This document shows, piece by piece, positions 18,531 through 28,079 of a DNA stretch of 64,000 bases. The notes below the pieces were generated by a model that saw nothing but the letters and a program-made list of their open reading frames with translations, had not been told where the DNA came from and searched no databases. The stretch lies in the NCBI GenBank assembly GCA_020629635.1, contig JAHDCX010000003.1, positions 143,480 through 207,479 of the forward strand, read 5' to 3'. The stretch is from Acidimicrobiales bacterium. GTDB lineage: Bacteria > Actinomycetota > Acidimicrobiia > Acidimicrobiales > SHLQ01. The position numbers and the translations under genes are program-made. The first letter of the stretch is position 1. Each line of letters begins with the position of its first letter.

Positions 18531-19469
18531 CTAGGAGAGCTCGACGTCGAAGGCGCGCTGAAAGTACTCAGCCACGAGCGGCTCCTCGGCCTCATCGCAC
18601 TTGTTGACGAAGGCGACCCGAAATGCCTTTGCGACGTCTCCGAAAATCGCCGTGTTCTCTGCCCAGCTGATGACCGTGCGGGGAGACATGACCGTCGACA
18701 GGTCACCGGCGGCAAACCCGTGGCGCGTGAGATCGGCGACGGCCACCATCTTGGCCACTTGGCCTGCATCGGCTCCGGGAACCTGGGCAGTGACGACTCC
18801 GATCTCATGATCGGCATCGAGGTAGTCGAGGCGCGAGACCACGTTGAATCGGTCGATCTGGGCCTGATTGAGCACCTGCGTGCCGTGGTAGAGACCGGTG
18901 AGATTGCCGAGCCCGACCGTGTTGGCCGTGGCGAAGATCCGGAAGGACGGGTGCGGGGTGATCACCCGGTTCTGATCGAGCAGCGTGAGGCGGCCGTCTT
19001 TTTCGAGGATCCGTTGGATGACGAACATCACGTCAGGGCGGCCCGCATCGAACTCGTCGAAGACCAACGCCACCGGATTCTGGATCGCCCACGGAAGGAT
19101 GCCCTCGACGAACTCGGTGACTTGCACGCCTTCGCGCACCACGATCATGTCTCGTCCGACAAGGTCCATCCGAGAGATGTGCCCATCGAGGTTCACCCGC
19201 ACACATGGCCAGTTCAGCCGGGCCGCGACTTGCTCGATGTGGGTGGACTTGCCCGTCCCGTGCGCCCCCTGCACGAGCACCCGCCGGTTGAAGGCGAATC
19301 CGGCAAGAATCGACAGCGTGACCTCCGGATCAAACCGATAATTCGGATCAACCTCCGGCGTCCACTCGCTGGGTTCGGGAAAGGCCGCAACCTGAAACGG
19401 CGCGTCAACGCCAAAGAGGTCGAGCGTGTCCGCAACGACCAGCGGAGCACCAGCGAGAGTCTCGGTCAC
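18531..19469 (-). CDS. cobS: CobS-like cobaltochelatase AAA+ ATPase
   Basis: The 312-aa length is close to the CobS norm. Walker A is [10 protein letters not shown], and the CobS-typical stretch [20 protein letters not shown] follows. Walker B is LVFDEFDAG, sensor 1 is FRIFATANT, and an arginine-containing helix follows. It hydrolyses ATP to power the CobN chelatase together with CobT. The start is GTG 19469 with AGGG about eight bases upstream. It follows xsc on the same strand after a 142-bp gap holding a large hairpin, so co-transcription with xsc is uncertain. Confidence 0.9.
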   Translation of the reverse strand: MTETLAGAPLVVADTLDLFGVDAPFQVAAFPEPSEWTPEVDPNYRFDPEVTLSILAGFAFNRRVLVQGAHGTGKSTHIEQVAARLNWPCVRVNLDGHISRMDLVGRDMIVVREGVQVTEFVEGILPWAIQNPVALVFDEFDAGRPDVMFVIQRILEKDGRLTLLDQNRVITPHPSFRIFATANTVGLGNLTGLYHGTQVLNQAQIDRFNVVSRLDYLDADHEIGVVTAQVPGADAGQVAKMVAVADLTRHGFAAGDLSTVMSPRTVISWAENTAIFGDVAKAFRVAFVNKCDEAEEPLVAEYFQRAFDVELS

Positions 19470-19531
19470 AGGATCACCCTAAAGAAGGAAGGGGCGAAGA
19501 ACGGAGCCCAGCGGGGCTGGTGTGGGAATCG

Positions 19532-19596
19532 GGGATGGTGGCGGCGCCAAGGAGTTCGCCGTTCCGAGGCGAACGGAGTGGTGCCGCCACCATCCC
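19532..19596. terminator. Large nested hairpin between xsc and cobS
   Basis: A perfect 14-bp inverted repeat (19532-19545 with 19583-19596) encloses a second stem, GTTCGCC-N7-GGCGAAC, around 19554-19574. It lies just after the xsc stop. It has no T-run, but its stability suggests termination or mRNA 3'-end protection. A smaller hairpin, AGCCC-AGCG-GGGCT, follows at about 19505-19518. Confidence 0.6.
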
Positions 19597-19611
19597 GTCC
19601 CGACGCCAGGC

Positions 19612-21378
19612 CTAGACGTAGTCCTTGTACTTCGCAAGATGACGCACCGGCTTCGACAACGCATCCTTGCGGAACGGGTCGCCGAGCTCCTTCGTGCACA
19701 TGATCTCGATGACCGTGGTCTTTCCCTCGTTCATCTGCGCGTCGATGGCCGCCTTGAGCGCCGGGCCGACCTCGTTGATGTCGTCGACTCGCACGCCAAC
19801 GGCGCCCATCGACTCGGCGATCTCGGCGTAGTTCTCGCCGCCTTCGAGTTCGCCAGCGACGAAGCGTTCGCCGTAGAAGTCGACCTGGTTCTTCTTCTCG
19901 GCGCCCCATTGACGGTTGTGGAACACGATCGAGGTGACCGGGATGTCGTGGCGGACCGCGGTCATGATCTCGATCATGCTCATCGCCCAGGCGCCGTCAC
20001 CCGCGTACGAGACCGCAGGGCGATCCGGCGCAGCCGCCTTGGCGCCGATGATGGTGGGAAGGGCGTAGCCGCAGTTGCCCCAGCTCATCGCCGCGAAGAA
20101 GCTGCGCGGCTCTTCGAAGCGGAGGTAGCTGTTCGCAACGGAGTTGATGTTGCCGATGTCGGTCGAGACCATCACCCGCTCGGGCATGGCCTTCTCGAGC
20201 TCGCGGAGCACCTGACGAGGATGGAGCCAGTTGCCCTCAGCCGCTTCGGCTTCGGCGATCATTCGCATCGAGAAGTCGTCCTTCTCGTGGATCCACTCGT
20301 CGAGCTCTGCCTCCCAAGCGTCCTTCTCGGCCTGGATTGTGGCGGCTCGTTCCTCTCGAGTGGCGTCGCAGACCAGCTCACGACCGTCGAGGCGGGAAAC
20401 GAGTGCCGCAGCGGCGGCGCCCGCGTCGCCGTGGATGCCGACAGAGACCGGCTTGACGAGCCCCAGCATGTGGTGATCGGCGTCGACCTGGATGATCTTG
20501 GCGTCCTTCGGCCAGTAGTCCATGTCGTGCTGCGGGAGCGTGCCGAACGGGCCGAGACGGGTGCCCAGGGCGAGAACGACATCGGCCTTGTTGATCAATT
20601 TCATCGCAGCCTTGGAGCCCTGATAGCCGAGGGGGCCGGTCCAGAGTGGGTGGCTCGCGGGGAACGAGTCGTTGTGGAGGTAGCTGTTGACGACCGGGCA
20701 GCCGAGTCGCTCGGCGATCGCCACGGCTTCGTCCATGGCGTCGCCCATGACGACACCGCCGCCCGAGACCATCACCGGAAACTCCGCATTGGCGAGCATT
20801 TCCGTGGCCTCGTCGAGCGACTTTTCGCCGCCGGCTCCACGATCGAGGCGATTTGGCGTCGGGATCTCGACGTCGATGTCGCCGTAGAAGCGGTCTCGTG
20901 GAATGTTGATCTGCGTCGGACCCATTTCGGAGATGGCCCGATCGAAGGCGCGAGCCGTGAGCTCGGCCATGCGACTCTCGTTGTCGACTTGCGCCTGGTA
21001 CTTGGTGAACTCCTCGAACATCGGGAGCTGGTTGGCTTCCTGGAAGCCGCCGAGTCCAATGCCGCCGGAGCCGGTCTGCGGCGTCACGATCACGACAGGG
21101 CTGTGCGCCCAGAAGGCCGCGGCCACAGCCGTCACGCAGTTGGAGATACCGGGCCCGTTCTGCCCGATGACGACGCCGTGGCGTCCCGACACGCGGGCAT
21201 AGCCATCAGCCATGTGGGCGGCGCCCTGCTCGTGGACGACCGGTACCAAACGGATACCCGCCGGGGCAAAGATGTCCATCGCATCCATGAACGCCGAGCC
21301 CATGATGCCAAAGGTGGTGTCCACCTCGTTGGCGACCAACGTCTCGACGAACGCCTCACTCGGCGTCATTCGTGTCAT
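19612..21378 (-). CDS. xsc: Sulfoacetaldehyde acetyltransferase
   Basis: This 588-aa thiamine-diphosphate enzyme converts sulfoacetaldehyde and phosphate to sulfite and acetyl phosphate, the desulfonating step of C2-sulfonate breakdown. It matches Xsc end to end: FGIMGSAFMDAMDIF at the N terminus, the ThDP-activating Glu in VVHEQGAAHMADGYARVSG, the HNDSFPASHPLWTGPLGYQGSKAAM segment, and GDGAWAMSMIEIMTAV with HNRQWGAEKKNQ for ThDP/Mg binding. The start ATG 21378 has AAGGGAG upstream. Divergent iclR, two operator dyads and a structured leader lie upstream. The nearby pta gene would process the acetyl phosphate. Confidence 0.95.
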   Translation of the reverse strand: MTRMTPSEAFVETLVANEVDTTFGIMGSAFMDAMDIFAPAGIRLVPVVHEQGAAHMADGYARVSGRHGVVIGQNGPGISNCVTAVAAAFWAHSPVVIVTPQTGSGGIGLGGFQEANQLPMFEEFTKYQAQVDNESRMAELTARAFDRAISEMGPTQINIPRDRFYGDIDVEIPTPNRLDRGAGGEKSLDEATEMLANAEFPVMVSGGGVVMGDAMDEAVAIAERLGCPVVNSYLHNDSFPASHPLWTGPLGYQGSKAAMKLINKADVVLALGTRLGPFGTLPQHDMDYWPKDAKIIQVDADHHMLGLVKPVSVGIHGDAGAAAAALVSRLDGRELVCDATREERAATIQAEKDAWEAELDEWIHEKDDFSMRMIAEAEAAEGNWLHPRQVLRELEKAMPERVMVSTDIGNINSVANSYLRFEEPRSFFAAMSWGNCGYALPTIIGAKAAAPDRPAVSYAGDGAWAMSMIEIMTAVRHDIPVTSIVFHNRQWGAEKKNQVDFYGERFVAGELEGGENYAEIAESMGAVGVRVDDINEVGPALKAAIDAQMNEGKTTVIEIMCTKELGDPFRKDALSKPVRHLAKYKDYV

Positions 21379-21418
21379 GTTCGTGCTCCCTTAGAAGAAC
21401 GTGGGCGGAAGTCCCGAA

Positions 21419-21454
21419 GTTACAGGCTCTCACGGATTCGTGAGGGGGTGTAAC
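21419..21454. promoter_or_regulatory. Nested dyad in the xsc leader
   Basis: GTTACA (21419-21424) pairs with TGTAAC (21449-21454), and inside it CTCACG-GATT-CGTGAG (21429-21444) forms a 6-bp stem. The structure sits about 40-75 bases upstream of the xsc ATG. It could be an RNA stem-loop with an internal loop or a second operator. Confidence 0.5.
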
Positions 21455-21482
21455 TCCCGGGTGAGGCGCACCTTAGCGAACA

Positions 21483-21519
21483 CGGAACGATGATTCCACA
21501 TTGTGGAATCGCCGTTCTA
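21483..21519. promoter_or_regulatory. Double IclR-type operator between xsc and iclR
   Basis: CGGAA-N6-TTCCA (21483-21498) and TGGAA-N6-TTCTA (21504-21519) sit 21 bp apart. The central part forms a perfect 19-bp dyad, GATTCCACA-T-TGTGGAATC (21492-21510). Position and match to other sites in the island point to binding by the adjacent IclR protein. Confidence 0.75.
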
Positions 21520-21622
21520 CGGAGCTCGCGTCGCCTCGATTCCTTGACCAGCCGCGTGATCCGTGCTCCATTGGGGGAGCCGTGGCTGGTCGGCGCCTTC
21601 ATCGTGGACACGGGAGTTGTAC

Positions 21623-22459
21623 ATGCCGTCCAAGAAATCCGGCACATCGACTGGGCGAGTCGAATCGAACGCTGGTGCCGGCACGAAAGCGATCGATCGA
21701 GCGCTTCTCGTTCTCTCCAGTTTCGTCGACGCCCCCGAGCAGGGGATCACCGACATCGCCCAGCGCGTCGACATGAGCCCGAGCACGGTGCACCGCATTG
21801 TTCGGGCACTACTCCAGAACGGCTACGTCGAGCAGAGCCAGGAGACCGACCGCTACCACCTCGGCCATGCCGCTCACGTGCTCGGCGAACGTGCCCGGGA
21901 GACCTGGGGCTTTGACCGCGCCCTGCCAATGCTCGAGCGGATCGGGTCGATCACGGGAGAGTCGGTGAACATGGGCGTCGCCGATGGCACCGACGTCGTC
22001 GTGTTGCTCCGAATCGAATCTGTTCAGCCGCTGCGCTTCGACCAACCTCCGGGGTCCCGAATCTCGATGCATTGCTCGTCGATGGGCAAGGCGCTGCTCG
22101 CCTTCTCGGATGCGGCGCTGCCCGACCTGGATTTCCGGCCGATCACCGAGACCACGATCACCTCGAAGAAAGACTTCGAAAAGGAGCTCGCCGAGGTTCG
22201 TGAACGGGGGTACTCAACCGACGATGGGGAGAGCATCGAGGGCGTGTCCTGTGTCGGGGCACCGATCCTCGACTCGAATGGCGTGGCCGTCGCAGCGATC
22301 GCCGTGCAGGGGCCATCCGTTCGGATGACCGCCGAACGACGGGCGGCGATCGGCGATCAGGCAATCGCGATCGCCACCGAGATTCGAGAGGCGCTCGGGC
22401 TCGACAAGTTCGCTCCCGGCCTCGCCATCGGCTCGCTTCGCTCGACTACCAGTAGCTGA
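21623..22459 (+). CDS. IclR-family regulator, predicted controller of the sulfonate island
   Basis: The 278-aa product has an N-terminal winged helix ([13 protein letters not shown], then [30 protein letters not shown]) and a C-terminal IclR effector domain ([61 protein letters not shown]). I chose ATG 21623 because GGGAG lies eight bases before it; the frame extends upstream but with unlikely sequence. It is divergent from xsc and overlaps the convergent dehydrogenase gene by 14 bp. Proteins of this family bind dyads of the TGGAA/TTCCA type, matching the sites found across the island. The effector is probably a sulfonate or a pathway intermediate (inference). Confidence 0.92.
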   Translation: MPSKKSGTSTGRVESNAGAGTKAIDRALLVLSSFVDAPEQGITDIAQRVDMSPSTVHRIVRALLQNGYVEQSQETDRYHLGHAAHVLGERARETWGFDRALPMLERIGSITGESVNMGVADGTDVVVLLRIESVQPLRFDQPPGSRISMHCSSMGKALLAFSDAALPDLDFRPITETTITSKKDFEKELAEVRERGYSTDDGESIEGVSCVGAPILDSNGVAVAAIAVQGPSVRMTAERRAAIGDQAIAIATEIREALGLDKFAPGLAIGSLRSTTSS

Positions 22460-23753
22460 TTGCGCCTTCGTACATCGTCGTCAGGATCTGTTCGTCGATC
22501 TCCATTGGCGCATTGTCGAGCAGGCGACGCTGGTTGATCGACCCGGCGACCAACGACGTCACATCGTCGGGCCCATACCCGACCCCGGAAAGACCGTTCG
22601 GCATTCCGGTCGCTTTCATCAGCTCGATGATTCGCTCGGAAAGTGCATCACCCGCCTCTGACGGAGCGGCGTCGGCGACATCGGCACCGAGGAACCGGGC
22701 GCCATCGAGATGGCGGTCGGGCTGATCGGCCGCGGTCATGCGAAACACCGACGGCGAGTTGACGATGACGCTCATGCCGTGGGGCACGATCGGCTCGCCG
22801 AGCGGATAGCCCGCGGGCTGAAAGTCACGGACGAGCCCCGACACCGAGTACGACATGCCATGGGGCGCGTGACAGCCCGCATTGCCGAAGGCGATCCCGG
22901 CGAGCGTCGATGCCCACATCAGTTGATGTCGGGCTTCGATGTCGTTGGCGTCAGCAACGGCGCGCTCGAGATACAGCCCGGCGAGCCGGAGTGCTTCGGC
23001 GCAGCCGAGGTCGCTCCAGGGGTTGGCGCCCTGCGACGATGGCCGAGCGGATGGCGCCGACGGTGCGGGACGCTGGGTGTACGGGCGAGCCGTGTAGCTC
23101 TCGAGGGCGTGACTCAACACGTCGAACGCGCTGGCGGCGACGACGTTGGCGGGCAGGGTCAGGGTGGCATCGGGATCGATGAGGGCCCGGGTCGGCCGCA
23201 GCATCTTCGAGGCGATCCCGGTTTTGGCCTGCATCTCGAGCAGGTCGAACACCGCGATGCCCGTGCATTCGCTCCCGGTTCCTGACGTGGTCGGGCAGGC
23301 GATGTGGGGTTTGAGCGGCCCCGGCACCGGCACCGCGTTGCCGATCGGCGCGTTCACATAGTCGAGGAACTCGGCCGGATGGGTGGAGTAGAGATTGGCG
23401 GCCTTGGCCGTGTCGATCACCGACCCACCGCCGACGGAGATGAACCCGTCCACATTTGCGTCCATCGCAAACTTCGTCCCGGCCTTGAAAGACTCGTCGG
23501 TCGGTTCGACCCGAACGTCGTCGTACAAGGCGATGTCGACGCCGGCGGCTTTCAGGGAGTTCAGGACCGTCGCCACGTGTTCGGTGGCGACGAGGCCGGC
23601 GTCGGTGAAGACCGCGATCCGAGCAATCCCGAGCGACTTGGCGATGTCACCGGCTTCGGCGAGACACCCAGCACCGAAGGTGATGTTGGAAGCGTCGACG
23701 GAAAAGGCCGAATCCGCGCCCTCGTGAATGTGTTCGTAGTGTTGGCACAACAT
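22446..23753 (-). CDS. Iron-containing dehydrogenase of the hydroxyacid-oxoacid transhydrogenase (ADHFE1) type
   Basis: The 435-aa protein shows the Fe-ADH nucleotide motif [33 protein letters not shown], and metal-ligand His regions [19 protein letters not shown] and [17 protein letters not shown]. The [10 protein letters not shown]... GANPWSD insertion and VPHGMSVIV resemble ADHFE1-like transhydrogenases more than butanol dehydrogenases. Those enzymes oxidise 4-hydroxybutyrate using 2-oxoglutarate, forming D-2-hydroxyglutarate. ATG 23753 is preceded by GGAGGA six bases upstream. In this context oxidation of a hydroxysulfonate such as isethionate to sulfoacetaldehyde is my inference; an NAD-dependent reductase/dehydrogenase is the alternative. 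It shares a divergent control region and one operator with the FAD/Fe-S gene. Confidence 0.82.
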   Translation of the reverse strand: MLCQHYEHIHEGADSAFSVDASNITFGAGCLAEAGDIAKSLGIARIAVFTDAGLVATEHVATVLNSLKAAGVDIALYDDVRVEPTDESFKAGTKFAMDANVDGFISVGGGSVIDTAKAANLYSTHPAEFLDYVNAPIGNAVPVPGPLKPHIACPTTSGTGSECTGIAVFDLLEMQAKTGIASKMLRPTRALIDPDATLTLPANVVAASAFDVLSHALESYTARPYTQRPAPSAPSARPSSQGANPWSDLGCAEALRLAGLYLERAVADANDIEARHQLMWASTLAGIAFGNAGCHAPHGMSYSVSGLVRDFQPAGYPLGEPIVPHGMSVIVNSPSVFRMTAADQPDRHLDGARFLGADVADAAPSEAGDALSERIIELMKATGMPNGLSGVGYGPDDVTSLVAGSINQRRLLDNAPMEIDEQILTTMYEGAISYW

Positions 23754-23824
23754 GGACGTTCCTCCGAAACGCTTCGTCCCCTCGACGATTGAGCGTGTGT
23801 GATTCTGCACCGGATTCGCGAAAA

Positions 23825-23840
23825 TGGAAAGCTGGTTCCA
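23825..23840. promoter_or_regulatory. IclR-type operator between the two dehydrogenase genes
   Basis: TGGAA-AGCTGG-TTCCA, symmetrical to ATGGAA...TTCCAT (23824-23841). It overlaps the start codon of the FAD/Fe-S gene and lies about 70 bp upstream of the divergent iron dehydrogenase start. Confidence 0.7.
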
Positions 23841-26674
23841 TGAACGTGCCCTCTCGTCCAACGCGAGCCACTTCCTCCATCGACGACGGGGTGGGCCGCG
23901 TCCTCGAGTCCGACGACGCCCGTACGGTCTACTCGACCGACAACTCGATCTATCAGGTCTTTCCAACGCAGGTGTTCGTACCCGAGTCGGTCGAGGCACT
24001 TGTCGCGCACGTTCGAACCAACGCTGCACTTCCCGACCCCCAACCACTCACCGCCCGCGGCGGCGGGACGGGAACCAACGGCCAGAGCCTGACCTCGGCG
24101 GGCATGATCGACCTCAAACGTGGACTCGACGAAATTCTCGAGATCGACGCCGATGCGGGCATCGCCCGTGTCGGCCCGGGTGTCGTCACCCAACGCCTCA
24201 ACGATCAGCTGGCCCCGCTCGGGCTCCAATGGGCCCCGCACACCTCGACCGTGAGCCGAGCCACCGTGGGCGGGATGATCGCAACCGACGCCGCCGGCAA
24301 GGGTTCGCTGATCCACGGGCGGGCCCACCGCCATGTGCTGGCGCTCGACGTGTGTCTTGCCGATGGCACCCTCTTTCGGGCCGAGCCGATCACCATCGTC
24401 GAAGCCGAGTCCCGCGCCTCACAGGCTGATCGAACGGGAGCCATCTGGCGAGCACTTCTCGATCTCGACATCGCCGACGGCTCGACGTTCGACCTCCCCG
24501 AACTCGCACGAGGGTTTTCGGGCTATGGGATCGACCGGCTCCGATACGACAACATGATCGACCCGCTCGCCTTGTTCGTCGGCTCGGAGGGGACGCTCGG
24601 GATCACGACCGAGGCGACGCTTCGACTCGTGCCTCGGGCGTCCCACGTCGCCATGATCATCGCGGCGTACCCCTCGTTCCGGGCCGCCCTCGAAGATGCC
24701 GTCGAGCTCCGCGAGACCGGGCCCGCAGCGATCGAGACCTTCGATGAACGCACGCTGGCAGCAGGCCGCCAGTCGCCGGCCTGGCCGGCCCTCGGCAGCG
24801 TGGTTGGCGATCTCGACGGGGCCGTCCTCATCCTCGAGTACGAGAGCGATTCAGCGATCGACCCCGACCCTTTCGCCGCACACATTCGTGACAACGGGCG
24901 GGCGATCTCGGTCGGCGCGCTCGTCGAGCCGGCCGCCCGTGGTTCGGCCTGGAAGGTCCGCGCCGATGCGGTCGGCCTGCTCGGCAAGGTCGAGGTCGGG
25001 GCACCAGAGCTGTCGGCGCGACCGACCGCCATGGTCGAAGATTGCGCGGTGCCGGTTGCGGCGATGGTCGACTTCATCGACGACTTTCGCGCCGTTCTCG
25101 ACCGGTTCGGCCTCGAGTACGGCATGTTTGGGCACGCCGACGTTGGTTGCGTCCACGTTCGCCCAGCGCTCGACCTCACCGATCCGGATCACGAGCGCCT
25201 CGTCGCCGAGGTGACGAACGCCGTGGTGGCGGCGGTTGGCCGTCACGGTGGGATCCTGTGGGGCGAGCACGGCCGCGGTCTGCGCGGTGACGTCGCTCCG
25301 GAGTTCCTCTCGGCGGAGACCATCACGGTGATGCGCCGGGTGAAGACGATCTTCGATCCGCACGATCTCCTCAACCCCGGCAAGTTGTACCGACCGCTGG
25401 AGAACGCCGCGCCCTTGATCGGTCTTTCCGAAGCCCCGATGCGCGGCCAGAGAAATCGCACCGTGCCCGTCGAGATCCGCCGAGAGTACGCCGGCGCCTT
25501 CGCCTGCAACGGAAACGGCCTCTGCCAGCAGTACCGGCCGGACGATGTGATGTGCCCGTCCTACAAGGCGACCGGCAATCCCGCGTTGTCCCCGAAAGGA
25601 CGCGCAGACCTTCTGCGTGAGGTCCTGCACCGTGACGAGACCGGTCGGTCGGATCCGGCCTTCGACCGGGCCGTCGCGGAGAACTTGCACCAGTGTCTCT
25701 CATGCGCCGCGTGCACCGGCACCTGTCCGATCGAAGTGGACATTCCTGAGCTGAAGAGCCGCTTCCTCGAACGACACCATCGCACCGTTCGTCGTCCGAT
25801 CAGCCATGCCCTGCTCTCACGATTCGAGCAGTTGGCCTCGCTTGCCGCACGAACACCCCGTCTCGCGTCCCTCGGCGCCGGGCCGGCGGGTTCAGTGCTC
25901 GGACTCGTCGACCTTCCCACCCCAAAGCGTCGAACCAGAGAACTCGCGGCACCGCTGTTCCGACCGGGAACGGAAGAGAACTACGACATCGTCATCGTGC
26001 GTGAGGTCTTCACGAGCTTCCTCGAACCGGACACCCTCGCGCTCGCTGTCGACGTGCTCGGCACGCTCGGACTCGATGTCGCAGTCTCACCGTTTGTTCC
26101 TTCGGGCAAGTTCGACCACGTAAAGGGCAAGCGCCACGCCTTCGCCCGCGCCGTCGCCGCACAACGGACACTGACGGAATCAATCTCGTCGACAGGAGCG
26201 GTTCCCGTCGTGCTCGAGCCGGCGATCGCGTTGCTCCACGGTCACGAGTACCAGATCGCGGACCCGGACTATCCAGCGACCGTGCGGTATCTGGCCGACG
26301 TCCTCGCCGACCACGCCGAACACATCGCCGAGCGACTCGAACGTCGCACGGGGACGGTGACCCTGCTCGGCCACTGCACGGAGCGAGCAACGTCGCCGTC
26401 GTCACTCGAATCCTGGGGCCGGGTCCTCGAGACCGCGGGCTACGACGTCACGACGCCGGCACTCGGCTGCTGCGGGATGGCGGGGATCTTCGGCCACGAG
26501 GCCGCAAACCAGCCGATCTCGGATCGACTGTGGGAACTCGGCTGGGCCGATGCCGTCGAGCGGTCCGGCCATGTCGTCGCGACCGGCTACTCGTGCCGTT
26601 CGCAAGCGGCTCGAAAGGCCGGTACGACACCGCTCCACCCGCTCGTCCTCCTCGATCCGAAGACGAGTCGCTGA
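23840..26674 (+). CDS. FAD- and Fe-S-binding D-2-hydroxyacid dehydrogenase (GlcD-GlcF fusion, YdiJ-like)
   Basis: With ATG 23840 as start the product is 944 aa. The N-terminal half is an FAD-binding PCMH oxidase domain ([55 protein letters not shown]) plus an FAD-oxidase C domain ([39 protein letters not shown]). The second half has ferredoxin-like Cys motifs ([30 protein letters not shown]) and CCG-type heterodisulfide-reductase domains ([17 protein letters not shown]). The family oxidises D-lactate, glycolate or D-2-hydroxyglutarate and passes electrons to the respiratory chain. Beside a transhydrogenase-type enzyme, D-2-hydroxyglutarate is the most economical substrate guess. Sulfolactate is an alternative, but no sulfopyruvate decarboxylase is present. 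Confidence 0.88.
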   Translation: MNVPSRPTRATSSIDDGVGRVLESDDARTVYSTDNSIYQVFPTQVFVPESVEALVAHVRTNAALPDPQPLTARGGGTGTNGQSLTSAGMIDLKRGLDEILEIDADAGIARVGPGVVTQRLNDQLAPLGLQWAPHTSTVSRATVGGMIATDAAGKGSLIHGRAHRHVLALDVCLADGTLFRAEPITIVEAESRASQADRTGAIWRALLDLDIADGSTFDLPELARGFSGYGIDRLRYDNMIDPLALFVGSEGTLGITTEATLRLVPRASHVAMIIAAYPSFRAALEDAVELRETGPAAIETFDERTLAAGRQSPAWPALGSVVGDLDGAVLILEYESDSAIDPDPFAAHIRDNGRAISVGALVEPAARGSAWKVRADAVGLLGKVEVGAPELSARPTAMVEDCAVPVAAMVDFIDDFRAVLDRFGLEYGMFGHADVGCVHVRPALDLTDPDHERLVAEVTNAVVAAVGRHGGILWGEHGRGLRGDVAPEFLSAETITVMRRVKTIFDPHDLLNPGKLYRPLENAAPLIGLSEAPMRGQRNRTVPVEIRREYAGAFACNGNGLCQQYRPDDVMCPSYKATGNPALSPKGRADLLREVLHRDETGRSDPAFDRAVAENLHQCLSCAACTGTCPIEVDIPELKSRFLERHHRTVRRPISHALLSRFEQLASLAARTPRLASLGAGPAGSVLGLVDLPTPKRRTRELAAPLFRPGTEENYDIVIVREVFTSFLEPDTLALAVDVLGTLGLDVAVSPFVPSGKFDHVKGKRHAFARAVAAQRTLTESISSTGAVPVVLEPAIALLHGHEYQIADPDYPATVRYLADVLADHAEHIAERLERRTGTVTLLGHCTERATSPSSLESWGRVLETAGYDVTTPALGCCGMAGIFGHEAANQPISDRLWELGWADAVERSGHVVATGYSCRSQAARKAGTTPLHPLVLLDPKTSR

Positions 26675-26692
26675 CCCGAACCGCGCGACGTG

Positions 26693-26708
26693 TGGAACTT
26701 CGATTCCA
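26693..26708. promoter_or_regulatory. IclR-type operator upstream of the dctP promoter
   Basis: TGGAA-CTTCGA-TTCCA, within the longer perfect dyad TGTGGAA-N6-TTCCACA (26691-26710). It lies just upstream of a TTGACA -35 box, an activator-like position. Confidence 0.75.
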
Positions 26709-26716
26709 CATTCGGA

Positions 26717-26745
26717 TTGACAAGGGTCCCGCCACCCGCAAGGAT
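26717..26745 (+). promoter_or_regulatory. Predicted dctPQM promoter
   Basis: A perfect -35 box TTGACA (26717-26722), a 17-bp spacer and a weak -10 box AAGGAT (26740-26745). Operators flank it on both sides. Confidence 0.5.
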
Positions 26746-26749
26746 CCTG

Positions 26750-26775
26750 TGGAACGGGTCTTCCATCTCGTGGAA
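26750..26775. promoter_or_regulatory. IclR-type operator downstream of the dctP promoter
   Basis: TGGAA-CGGGTC-TTCCA (26750-26765) is followed five bases later by another TGGAA half-site (26771-26775). This reproduces the 21-bp phasing of the xsc operator. It covers the predicted transcript start, a repressor-like position. Confidence 0.7.
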
Positions 26776-28079
26776 TGCGTGCACTCGATCGCAGCTTTTG
26801 CGCCTACTTGCGATGTTGTTCGCAACGGCGTTGTTTGCCGCTGCCTGCACCGGAGATGCCGTGTCCAACCAGGACGCGGGTAGCGACTCGGGATCAGACT
26901 CGTCCGACTCGGGCGATGACGATTCCGGAAGCGACGATTCCGGAAGCGACGACTCCGGAAGCGACGATTCCGGAAGCGACGACTCCGGAAGCGACGATTC
27001 CGGCGACGACTCCGAATCGGTCGATCTCGTCGCGCAGGGCGAGACCTTCGAATTCCAGGTCCAGACCGGTGTGCCGGCGTCGTCGGTGTATCACGCCGAG
27101 ATCGTCGAATGGGGCGAGCGCCTCGAGCGCATGTCGGGTGGCCGCCTCCAGGCCGAGGTCGTTCCCTCGGGCGCGGTCGTCGGTGCACTCGAGATCCTCG
27201 ACGCCGTCGACACCGAGATCGTGCCGGTCGGTATGGCCTGGTCCAACTACTGGACGGGCAAGAACCCGACCGCTGCGCTCTTCTCGAACCCGCCGGTGGG
27301 CTCCACCGGTCTCGACCAGAGCTCCTCGCTCGCGTGGATGTACGACGGTGGCGGCCTCGAGCTGTACCAGCGCCTCTACACCGAGGAAAATCGGCGTGAA
27401 CGTCAAGCCGCTCCCGGTCTGCCCGATGGGCCCGGATCCCTTCGGTTGGTTCTCTGAGCCGATCACGAGCGTCGCCGACGTGCAGGGCCTTCCCTTCCGC
27501 TCACCTCCGGGCCTGCCAGGCTTGACCTTCCAGGAGCTCGGCGTCGAGGCCATCGCCATGCCGGGCGGCGACATCGTCCCGTCGGCGCAGTCGGGCATCA
27601 TCGACGGCGCCGAGCGGATCTCGCCCGCAGACGACCGTGCACTCGGTCTCTCGGACGTGTGGGACAACTACTACCTCCAGGGCCTGCACCAGTCGACCGA
27701 CATCGGCGAGCTGTTGTTCAACCTCGACTGGTGGGACGCACTGCCGGCCGACCTCAAGGAGATGGTGATGGTCGCCACCCAGGCGACGATCGTCGAGTGC
27801 CAGAACGTGTCCATCACGGTCAACGCCGACGCGGTGGCCGAATACCAGGAACAGGGCATCAACATCTACAACACGCCGCCGGAGTTCTACGGAGCCTTCA
27901 TCGATGCGTGGGAGTCGGTTGCGGCCGACCTCGCTCAGGAAGATCCCTTCTTCGCCGAGGTGCGTGAATCGCAGCAGGCGTACGCCGACCGCGTGATGCC
28001 CTTCCGTCTGACGATCACCGAGCTGTACCAGGAGATCGGTGAGACCTACTACCCAGAGAAGGTCGGTCAGAATCCGTGA
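26775..28079 (+). pseudogene. dctP: TRAP transporter solute-binding protein, reading frame broken by two compensating indels
   Basis: Read straight through, no frame encodes the whole protein. ATG 26775 gives MRALDRSF. A missing T in the T-run at 26796-26799 then shifts the frame to the lipoprotein signal LRLLAMLFATALFAAAC. An extra A in the A-run at 27387-27390 restores the first frame at IGVNVKPLPVCPMG. Corrected, it is a lipoprotein of about 434 aa with an acidic Ser/Asp/Gly linker and a DctP-type domain (VASSVYHAEIVEWGERLE-like start; PFRSPPGLPG; FVWDNYYL-like region). Both flanking halves and dctQM look intact, so sequencing or assembly error at homopolymers is as likely as a real lesion. 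The protein would capture the island's organic acid substrate outside the membrane. Confidence 0.8.
26921..27010 (+). repeat. 15-bp minisatellite in the dctP linker
   Basis: Six tandem 15-bp units start at 26921, 26936, 26951, 26966, 26981 and 26996, encoding the pentapeptide D-S-G-S-D. Units alternate GATTCC and GACTCC at their starts; the last is degenerate. The array forms the flexible spacer between the lipid-anchored Cys and the binding domain. Confidence 0.85.

Noticed and set aside
19522-21453. Plus-strand frame of about 640 codons over xsc
   Set aside because: It is antisense to xsc; its composition is random-like and no motifs are present.
21379-21622. A second small gene between xsc and iclR
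   Set aside because: The short frames here overlap operators and the leader dyad and lack ribosome-binding sites or recognisable sequence.
23754-24047. Longer N terminus for the iron-containing dehydrogenase
   Set aside because: ATG 23753 has a strong GGAGGA site; the upstream part overlaps the divergent FAD/Fe-S gene and is basic, low-complexity sequence.
26921-27010. CRISPR-like array
   Set aside because: The units are contiguous 15-bp coding repeats without spacers. No array or cas gene occurs anywhere in the window.
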